DNA of 64,000 nt. Source: GYS-P2D sp964522505 (GTDB lineage: Bacteria > Bacteroidota > Bacteroidia > Chitinophagales > Saprospiraceae). The position numbers and the translations under genes were made by a program. The notes under the pieces are model-generated. The model was not told the DNA's origin. It made no database searches and saw nothing but the letters and a program-made list of their open reading frames with translations. This document shows, piece after piece, positions 1 through 9,800 of the stretch; positions within the stretch are counted from its first letter, which is position 1; every line of letters begins with the position of its first letter. Where the stretch lies: positions 15,961 to 79,960 of the forward strand of contig CAZFWJ010000008.1 of the NCBI GenBank assembly GCA_964522505.1. The letters are read 5' to 3'.

Positions 1-1
1 A

Positions 2-3000
2 ATTCTAAGGACTTGGACGGTCATTGATTGGTGCAGTAAGACAGTCATAGAGTTAGAACAATGGATCATATTTAAGGATATCATGCCACCTAATTTTGGT
101 GTCTTACCATTAGATATCCAGGTCTTTGGGACGAACATGGCTATAGTAAACGGCACAGACACCGTCCTCTTGTCTCAAATCGGGGAATTAGTCAATGAAG
201 ATGAGCTGATGGAGACTATTTTTGTCGAAGATGCTTTTGATTGTGTGGCTGATCTGGCCATGCCTCAATTTAGCAATCTCCAAGACAATTGTACAGCGAC
301 AGATGCTTTAGAATTCAGCTATATCATCTCTGACCCTGATGCCATAATCTTGGAAGATGGCAGTGAGATTCTGAATATCTCTGCAGGGGTTCATGAACTC
401 CTTATAACGGCTACTGATCAGTGCGGGAATAGCGCCACTCATGCCATGACAATTGTAGTGTTGGATCGCGCTGATCCTATCGCAATGTGTCAAGAAAGAA
501 TAAACATCAGCTACGGGCAAAATGACTTAAATCTCTTCACGAGATTGTCTCTTGATATAGTCGATGATGGATCATTTGATGCATGTGGTGATATCATATT
601 GAGATTAGGCCAAAGACTGGATAATAAGGTGTTTTGCGAAGGACGCTTTTTACAATTTATCGGAACCGAGTTTATAGAGTTCTGCTGTGAGGATATTGGA
701 TCAGTAATCCCAGTTCAACTTACCGTATTTGATCAATTTGGTAATACTGCTGTCTGTACCACGGAGATTTTTGTTCAAGATAAATTTGTTACAGAGGCAG
801 TGTGCTTTGAGTTAGATATGGATTGCCGTGTTCCGACTATAGAAGAATTGACAAGCGCAATTGACATCAGTTCTTCCAATTGTTTTAATCCGCAGCTACA
901 ATTTGGGGAGATTATGGGACCAGATCAATGCGGGAGCAATCAGGAACAAGTAGACGTATTCTTAGACGGAGTACGACAGTGCGCCATACAGATCAACTAT
1001 AATTCTATAGAACAATTTGATCCTTTGACCATTAAGTGGCCAGCACATCGAGATGGTTCTAAGCGAGAAGCAATGGTTAGGGAGTGCATCAACAATGAGA
1101 TAGCTGTTTCTGAATTTGCAGAGATATCATTAGAAGAATTGTCAGCTTGTGAAGGGGATTTTGTGATTGCTAACCCAAGTTGGTGTCAAGTCTCCTGTAA
1201 CCTTATCGGTCTGAGTCATGAACTTACTTCATTTGGACGGGAGGATCAATGCAGAACGGATATCATCGATTGGACTATCATCGATTGGTGTACCTATGAA
1301 TCCTCTCAAGAATCAAGTAGTATTGACGAATTGCAGCTAATGGACGATAGTTTATTAGATGGTCTCAATCCAGTGTATGTCGGGCTATGGCTTCCTGAGA
1401 CTAGCCTAGGAGAATCTTGTGCAAGATGTAAGAGTTACAGTAGCACTGTTGAATCACCTTATTTCAGATATAGTGATGTCGAAGTCGATGGGCATTATAC
1501 CTATCAACAGGTTATAAAATTTGTAGATGATACTGATCCAGTGATCAACGTAGCGATGATGGACACGATCTATAGATCACAAGCAAATGGAGATATTACT
1601 GACCCATGTTTGTTTTCTGGAACTATAGTAGCTGAGTCGGTTGATTTTTGTGGAGGTGATATACCACAGGAATCAGGAGTTTTATCGTGGCATGTGATTA
1701 TGAGCGGTTATATATTAGATGATCAAGATCCGATATTAGTTGATACGGTATTAGGTATAGGAACAGTTTTCGAAGTTTTACTTGACTCTGAGTTCGACCA
1801 TTATGATCTCGTCTGGACTGTTACAGATTGCTGCCAGAACTCAGCGACGGCTCATTCTCAAGTGTATTTGCGGGATAACTCGGTTGCCCCACCGATTTGT
1901 TTAGGGTCGATATCTGTGGGAAACATCGATCAAGAAGGAATCACCTTACATTCTGAAGACTTGGTCGTATCCACCATTATGGATTGTGAAGAGGTTGATA
2001 TACTGGGATTATCACTTGATAGTGAAGATCAGAGTATAGTAGATAAACTCCACTTAAGTTGCAGTCAATTGAGTATGTCAGATAGCCTCAATCTGAGATT
2101 GTGGAGTGTCGATAGATCTGCGAATAGGAATTTCTGCCGGGTCACGGTAAGATATAGGCTCAGTGACGATTGTTCTGCGCCAACGGCATCTCTAAGTGGA
2201 ACTGTCAATACCATTTTCAATCAGGCCATCACAAAGGTAGAAGTGGGACTCTTTGGTATAAATCAACAAAAGATGTCATCGAATCTGACTGATGAACAAG
2301 GAAGATACCAATTTGATCTAATGATAGATCAATCCGATTATCTGAAGGCGGCTAAGGACAATTCTTCTTTAGAGGGTATCACTACTTTAGATATTATTCT
2401 ACTTCAACAGTATGTTCTTGGCTTAATTGATATAGAGGACCCATATTTACTCTGGGCAGGGGATATCAATCAAGACGGACTCCTCTCTGCTGTTGACATC
2501 ATTTTACTGAGAAGTGCACTTTTAGGACTTAATCAAGACAATGTTGTCGGTGACTGGATCTTTTTTGATGCTGATATGGCTGTTAGCTCGACTATGGCTA
2601 TTGAGTCAAGTTCTGCCATTATTGATATAAGTGATTTGAGCTCAATGGATCATACAGTTGATTTACTGGGTATGAAATACGGTGATGTCAGTGGCGATTC
2701 ATATCACGCTGGACAGCGATCTTTTAAAGATGATATTGCAATGCTTTATGCTACTAAACATTCACATGCTCTTGATAATCAGAAAGTTGAGTTGCAGATA
2801 GATCATGATGAAGGTATCAGTGGAATTGACATTCAACTAGATGTAGGTTTAAAAGGTGCCATTAAAATTTTCTCAGATGATATTTCTATAACACCTTCGG
2901 ATTACGCTGTAAATAATGGCGGTGTTAGGTTGATTTGGATCAATTCAGATTATTCAAGCTTAGAATCTATTGTTTTAACTGTAGTATTTGACTCCGAGGA

Positions 3001-3355
3001 GAACTCTGGGTTCCAACCCCAGATGATCTCTGGGAGTGTATGGAGCAATAGCTTAGAGGAGTATGAGGTGGCAGTTATAACTGATGAAGGTCAATTTGTT
3101 ATGCCGGCAGTTTCAGTTTCTCCCAATCCTTTCAAGCATAAGGCTAACCTTACAATCTCGGGAATTACAGAACAAGATGTTGATCTTACGATTTACGATG
3201 GCGTAGGCAGGCTTGTCAAGAAATATCTAAAGATTTCTGTTACAGACGACTCAATGTTTGTGATAGATGACACAGCGCTTAGCGGTCGCGGTATTTATTA
3301 CTATATCATAAAAGGCCAGGGTCTCTCTCTTAGTGGCAGTTTCATTGTGCTTTAG
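2..3355 (+). CDS. Giant T9SS-secreted surface protein with dockerin (5' end outside window)
   Basis: The reading frame is open from base 2, so the ATG at 83 is internal: the codons before it give RTWTVIDWC, a motif repeated in this protein family. The visible part is 1117 residues. It begins with Cys-containing Ig/HYR-like modules (WTIIDWC near 1270; paired 'DQCGN'-type loops). Bases 2180-2370 look like a carboxypeptidase-regulatory-like beta-sandwich. A dockerin-like pair follows at 2377-2530: the first calcium loop is degenerate (GITTLD) and the second is canonical (D-I-N-Q-D-G-L-L-S-A-V-D). Bases 2785-3105 form a beta-rich segment resembling a cohesin (inference). The C-terminus (3109-3355) is a T9SS type A sorting domain starting SVSPNPF. 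The product is expected on the cell surface or released. A strong terminator follows at 3505. Confidence 0.85.
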   Translation: MLRTWTVIDWCSKTVIELEQWIIFKDIMPPNFGVLPLDIQVFGTNMAIVNGTDTVLLSQIGELVNEDELMETIFVEDAFDCVADLAMPQFSNLQDNCTATDALEFSYIISDPDAIILEDGSEILNISAGVHELLITATDQCGNSATHAMTIVVLDRADPIAMCQERINISYGQNDLNLFTRLSLDIVDDGSFDACGDIILRLGQRLDNKVFCEGRFLQFIGTEFIEFCCEDIGSVIPVQLTVFDQFGNTAVCTTEIFVQDKFVTEAVCFELDMDCRVPTIEELTSAIDISSSNCFNPQLQFGEIMGPDQCGSNQEQVDVFLDGVRQCAIQINYNSIEQFDPLTIKWPAHRDGSKREAMVRECINNEIAVSEFAEISLEELSACEGDFVIANPSWCQVSCNLIGLSHELTSFGREDQCRTDIIDWTIIDWCTYESSQESSSIDELQLMDDSLLDGLNPVYVGLWLPETSLGESCARCKSYSSTVESPYFRYSDVEVDGHYTYQQVIKFVDDTDPVINVAMMDTIYRSQANGDITDPCLFSGTIVAESVDFCGGDIPQESGVLSWHVIMSGYILDDQDPILVDTVLGIGTVFEVLLDSEFDHYDLVWTVTDCCQNSATAHSQVYLRDNSVAPPICLGSISVGNIDQEGITLHSEDLVVSTIMDCEEVDILGLSLDSEDQSIVDKLHLSCSQLSMSDSLNLRLWSVDRSANRNFCRVTVRYRLSDDCSAPTASLSGTVNTIFNQAITKVEVGLFGINQQKMSSNLTDEQGRYQFDLMIDQSDYLKAAKDNSSLEGITTLDIILLQQYVLGLIDIEDPYLLWAGDINQDGLLSAVDIILLRSALLGLNQDNVVGDWIFFDADMAVSSTMAIESSSAIIDISDLSSMDHTVDLLGMKYGDVSGDSYHAGQRSFKDDIAMLYATKHSHALDNQKVELQIDHDEGISGIDIQLDVGLKGAIKIFSDDISITPSDYAVNNGGVRLIWINSDYSSLESIVLTVVFDSEENSGFQPQMISGSVWSNSLEEYEVAVITDEGQFVMPAVSVSPNPFKHKANLTISGITEQDVDLTIYDGVGRLVKKYLKISVTDDSMFVIDDTALSGRGIYYYIIKGQGLSLSGSFIVL

Positions 3356-3504
3356 GTGACCTAACGATGATTCTTATGGACATTTTTGCAAAATTTATCA
3401 AAGAATGATAGAGCTTTGAAGATTTATCTAAGGTTGGTATTGTAATAGAATAAATTATTTAGTATATATTTGATCATCTCATTTCGTTATAAAAGGTGTT
3501 ATTT

Positions 3505-3532
3505 AGGGTGGAAGCGATTCCACCCTTTTTTT
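3505..3532 (+). terminator. Rho-independent terminator after the first surface protein
   Basis: A perfect 9-bp stem (AGGGTGGAA / TTCCACCCT) with a GCGA tetraloop is followed by seven T. It lies 150 bases after the stop at 3355 and separates this gene from the next surface-protein pair. Confidence 0.9.
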
Positions 3533-3813
3533 GCCTATTTCGATTCTTTCCACTCGCCAATATAGCTTCTTAGGCTCCATCTTCACATAGGACTTTTATC
3601 ACCTGTTTTCTACCGTATTGTAATCATACATATGGTTTTATTCAGTAAATCATAAAATTAAATTAAGATTTTATATAATATATAAATCTCTGTATGACAG
3701 ATGTGTATATGCAATTTAATCTCATTGAGGAAACATATATTTAGAATTTTAAATACGAGTGTGTTTTTGGCTTAATACTTGGCATTTACCGCATGAGGTA
3801 AAATATCTAATTC
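3533..3813. other. Gene-free leader region with hairpin at 3785-3802
   Basis: No convincing gene is present; a 62-codon frame at 3759-3947 only overlaps the start of the next gene. The region is AT-rich. TTTACC-GCATGA-GGTAAA (3785-3802) forms a small hairpin that ends 11 bases before the ATG at 3814. I see no full TTG/TAnnTTTG promoter here. Confidence 0.5.
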
Positions 3814-6800
3814 ATGCGAAACGCAACTACGCCACAATGGCGAGACAGAATGAACCAAATCAAAAACCACAAATCGATGAGATATTCGCGATTTACAAGA
3901 GCACTATTAGTTTTAGCCCTTATGGCTTCCTGCCTGCAGATAGGTAGATCACAGGCTACAATAGCTCCGGCTATGTGTACAGATGATGGTAATAGAATAC
4001 AACAGACGATAACTATTCCGTCTACTTTTGTCGGACCTTGGTATATTCAATCATATTCACCATTCATATTACCGGATGGTGTATTATTCATTGATGGAGT
4101 AGGAGATGAGTTCTATCTCTCTGGTGATAACCCAACCCTAGATACATTAACAGTGGCTCCTGATGGATCTTTTGTATTTACATTCTTTAGGGACCCAACT
4201 TTAGCCTTTAGCCCTGTAACATTTACCAATGGTGGAGAAACAATAACGGTTGACTTAGATGCCTTTACAGCACCTTCTTCAGGAATTACTGGAAACTTAG
4301 GAGCTGGCGCAACGGATACACTGTGCCTTGATGGGGGTACTGCTGCTTTTAGCTTAAGTACCATTGCTAATAGTGATATACAAGATATTGTATGGACCGT
4401 CAGCGGTCCTGATATAGCCTCTACTGGTTCAGGAACTTTCATGACTAATGACTTAGCGTTTGATTTTCCAGCAGCTGGAAACTTTACAGTGACCGCTGTA
4501 GGGACTACTACAAGTAATTGTCCTATTGATTCTGAGATAGCTGTACATGTGGTTGATACAGAATTTATGATAAGTGGACCTCAATTCGCTTGTTCTCTAG
4601 GAGATATGACTACTTATAGTATCAGTGCTGCTGCTTTAGCATTATACGAAGATATTACCTGGTCGATTAATGGGACTACGGCTTCATTTGTTGGACCTAA
4701 TCAGAACACTTCTTCTGTTACAATAGATTGGACAGGTGCTAGTGGTCTTGCTACTGTACAAGTAACGGGGACAGATGCCTCAGGAGCTATGTGTACGTTC
4801 ACTGAGTCTATAGATGTAACAATAGATGATGCCTTAGGAGCATCAGTTACGGGTCTTGATGATTCGATATTCTGTCTTGGAGAGACTGTTGCACTGACCT
4901 CTGAAATATCTGGAATACAATCTATATTATGGACTAGCACTGGAGGAACAATAATTGGATCTTCCACTGCAGCTACTGTAAATATTTCATTTACAACAGC
5001 TGGTCCAGATACGCTTTCCGTTACTGGTACTACGGTTACAGGTTGCGATATAAATGAAACTATTATTGTTGATGTGCGAGATGACGAGGCTACCATAGTA
5101 GGGGACTTGGCGGCATGCATAGGAGCTACTACGATGTATTCAGCTACTTATGCTGACGGCACCGTACCGACTTTTACTACAGCTACATGGTCAGTATCAC
5201 CGATGCTTGGAGGAATGGATATATCTCTTACTGGTCCAGTAGAAGAGTTTGCCTCTATTACTTGGTCTGATTTTGGTGATTTCGACTTAACTTTTACAGG
5301 TACAACGGAAGAAGGATGTACGATTAGTAATACTATTACAGTATCAGTTATTGATACTGACTTCATGGTTTCTGGTCCTGAATTAGTTTGTGTTGGAGAT
5401 TTCAATGAATTTGTATTTGTTCAGTCAGATGGTAATGATGTGCTTTCTGGTGGTAATGTTACATGGGAAGTTGTAAGACAGCGTGGTGGAACTTTAACAC
5501 CTGTACCTGAAGCAATTACAGATACAGACATGAATGACACCTTAAGTCATGATTTCTTCACAGGGACTTTCAATGATGCGAGTTTCTACATGGTGATTGC
5601 ATCATCTAATACGCCTAATGGTTGCTCTGTGATAGACACTTTGATTGTTGAAACAATTGGAGAAGATGATATTGATATCATCGGGCCCGAAGAAATATGT
5701 GCAGGATTTAGAGATACGATATACTACTTAAATGTTCCCGATTCAATATTTGATGCACCTCCAGTTTGGAATGTGACATTCGCGAATGGTAATCCGTTCA
5801 GTCCATCTCAATGGGAACCTTTTGGAGGAGATAGCTTAAGAATAACATTACCTAATGCTGTTGATACCTTAATAATCTCAGCGTCAGGAACTATCAATGG
5901 TGCTTCATGTGCTACTACCACTGCTGTACAGCAAGTAATTCTATTTGATGCGGTAGATTTTGCAGCTGATACAGATTTGACACTTTGTTTGTCTGATCAA
6001 GCAGCTCCATTTTCTCTGGATATTGATAGTTTAGACATTGACTTAAATGCTGATTTCTTCTTTCAGTTAAGAAATAATGCTACGGGTGAATTCATCGAGC
6101 AACTACCTTTTGTTAGTGGCGGGATGTCACCTATGACAGGTTCTGGGGCGGCGATGACAGGCTCTGGAACAGCGGCCTCCACTTTTGTGACTTTCCCAAG
6201 TGCCGGTGAGTTTAGCATCCGTGCACAAGGATTTACAGTCGACGGATGTAGTATAGATGAAGAAATTGTAGTCACAGTAAAAGACACCAACTTTGTAATT
6301 GCTGGTGATCCACAGATATGTTCTGGTGATACAACTCAGTTTGTCTTTCTAGATGGCACTGACAATATGCCTATAGATAGTACTGCTGGAGATAGCCCTA
6401 TTGAGTGGTTTTTCACTACAGACGGGGTTACGTCACCTCTTTCATTCAATTCATCAGCAGCCCCTCCATTTTTTGATGGTTTTGAGATTACAGGTGCTCT
6501 TGAAGATAGTATTAACATATCGTTCAGTCAACCAGGAGTTTATACGCTATTTGCATCTGCCGTAACTGATTGTGGCGATTGTGATGTAGATGCTCAATTC
6601 CAGGTTATTGTCAGAGGAACCGACTTTAATCTAATTGGACCTGATGCCGTATGTAATGGGACTACAAGTCTTTATAACATTGCTAATATCGATTCGTCAA
6701 GAATAAATGACCTAGTTGCCGATAGTACTATGTGGTCATTAGCTTCTGGCTTGAATGGTCAGTTCAGTGGTGATCAGCGTGCTGATTCAATATTCATAAA

Positions 6801-9800
6801 CTGGAATCGTACTGGGGCATTTACAGAATTAACAGATACATTATTCTTCCGAGGGGTTACTGATGACGGATGTGTCATCACTGATGAACTACCTATTGTG
6901 ATAAATACTGATGATGTGATCCTATTAGGTTTAGATGCATGTGTAGGCACACCTGTAGATATATCATTAGTTAATGCTTTGGATTCATCAACTGTCGCTG
7001 GCTTAGACGATTTGATTTGGATCGTCAATGGCACAGATACAATCAACATGACAACTACGATAGGAACGCTTGATCAGATTCCTACTGGGGCTGGTTTGTC
7101 ACCTGTCTGGACTGATGGAGGAGTATTCACTATACAAGCCATCGGATCTACAAGTACAGGATGTGCTCTAATCAATGAGAGTATCACAGTTGAAATATTT
7201 GGCGTAGAGCAGGCCATGATCATAGGAGATAATAATACATGTCTGGGAACATTGAGATTCCCTACTGATCCTGATGTATATACGTTAAATATCGCTGACG
7301 CAGATATCACAAGTGTGTTATGGGAGGTTATACCTCAGATCGGCTCAGGAACCTCATTAGGCCCAGATGACGACTTCTCTATGGCACCGACATTTGGCGC
7401 TACTGATGAGTCTATGTTCACCATTTTAGATTGGGGAAGCTTTGGCTTTGATAGCCCTTCGCAAGAGGATTATAGAATCCGTGTGACTGGTACCACAATG
7501 GGGGGATGTACGTTTGCAGATTCATTAGATATCATCGTGTTAGCACCATCTAATGCGTTCCCAATGATTTGTAACAATAGCGTAAATATCTCTTTGCCAA
7601 GTAGTTGTGAACTTCAGATTACTCCTGATGCGATCTTAGAGAACTTTGAATTCATAACAGATACATTAGGTGTTACAGCAGATCAATTTGAGATCATAGT
7701 AACAGACCCAACTACTGGGCGCACAATATCTCAAAATGGATTTGTCGACGGATCATTCTTAAATCAAGAACTACAAGTAACAGTAATTCACGAATGTTCT
7801 CAGCAGAGCTGTTGGGGTATAGTTGTCCTTGAAGACAAAAACATTCCGGAATTAATCTGTGGCACTACGGCGATAGCTTGTGATGAAGATTTTATGCCAT
7901 CGAGTCTGGATTTTGGTAACCTAAGATTATCGGGATTCCCATTACCTGACACTAACACTATTACTGTAACGCCAATAGGTGGACAAGAAAACACCTTCGT
8001 GGTGAGAGGATTTGAGATGTGTGGTGATGCGACACTGACTTTTGAGGACGAGATAGAAACAGAAATCTGTGCTGGCCCTTATGGTACGGTTATTACCAGA
8101 GAGTGGACACTGACTAATCAGTCAGGATTGATGTCTACATGTACTGATGTAATCAACATAGAGAGACTTAATCTTGATTCATTGATAGTCATGTTTGAAG
8201 AAGAGCTTCAGGATACAGTATTCGAATGTGGAGATAATATTACAAGCTTTACAGAGCCTGATTTCAATCTTGAGGGATTCTGCTTCAATGTTCAGTTTAC
8301 ATCTAGCGAGACAACAGAGCTATTATGTAATGGTAATCCTAATGCGTTTACATCTGTAAGAACATACACGTTCATCGATTGGTGTAATGGTGACGTGAGA
8401 ACAGTGCGTCAGAGAATTACTGTTGACGACAACACGCCGCCGAACATTAATCTTAGAACTAACGATATCATAACTCAGGCGGATCCTCACTTCTGCTTCG
8501 GAATAGTATCACTTGATGATAATGATATATCGATTTCAGATCCTAACCTCTGTTCTGACATAAGCTCAGTGGTCGTTAGAATATTTGAAGATGATATTAC
8601 AGGGCAGCTAATTGCTGATGAGACGTTCGATGGCAACTTCACAGAGTTGACGATCTCTGATCAGAACATTTTAGTAGACCTGTCAAGAATCTTTATCACT
8701 GTAGAGACTATGGACCAATGTGGCAACCTTAGCGCTGATACAGTATCACGTGAAGTAATCGTAGAGGATAACATTATGCCAACGGCGGCATGTGATGATA
8801 TTGTTACGATTAACCTTAATGATGAAGGATGGGGAATCGCAAGTTCTCGAGCTTTTGATAGAGGAAGTAATGACAACTGTGGTCCTGTTGATATATGTAT
8901 TACAAGATTAGATGACTTAGCGCTATTTGACGAGTTAGACTTAGACGGTAATGACCTTGTTGACTTTGAGGATTTCACGGCGGCAATTGCAGCTACAGGT
9001 AGAGTGGGAACTAACTACTCAAGTCGTACGACAATAGTAGGTGGTACTGAGTTTATCAATAGAGATAGCCTATGTACTACGAGACTGCAGTTTGAGTGTA
9101 CAGATGCAATGTCTTCATTCCTCGGACAGAATGTAAGTGTTCAGTTGACGGTAACTGATGTTAACGGCGAAGCGAGCACATGTACTTCAGAGGTAGAAGT
9201 TAGAGATAATGGTGTCTTAGATACAATATTAGTATTAAACGGAGATCAGCTGATCAACTGTGGTGATGACTTTAGTCAGTTCATACCATTTGATGATCAG
9301 ACGGTTAGATTCTTAACTAACTGTGGTATTCCTATCGCGCCAACTTATAGCGTAGATACTAGTGGTATTAACAACTGTGGAACTGGAGTAATCTTCAGAA
9401 ATTTTACGGCCGTTGATCAGACTGGACAGGTATTTACACATACTCAGACGATAAATATTGGAACACAGGCTGACATAGTGAGTCCTGATGCGGTACCTGG
9501 ATTTTGGCCAGCAGATTTCGATGGAGTAGGATGCACAGGTAGCAACATTGCTCCTGAGAACTTACCTGCTGAGTTTGTGCCAGACTTCAATGCAGATGAT
9601 TTCTCATGTAGCATGGCAGATCTAATATTTGATGATATAGTATTTAGAAATGTTGATGGATTCTGTGTCAAGATATTACGTACATGGACCTTAATCGACT
9701 TCTGTCAAGTAAGTGCAACAGATCCAGAGGCTGGAAGATATGAGCATGTACAGATATTGAGATTGACGGATGAGGATGCACCAATAATAACTGCTGCTCC

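Noticed and set aside
3759..3947. 62-codon plus-strand frame
   Set aside because: It overlaps the signal-peptide region of the 2504-residue protein in another frame and shows no family pattern.
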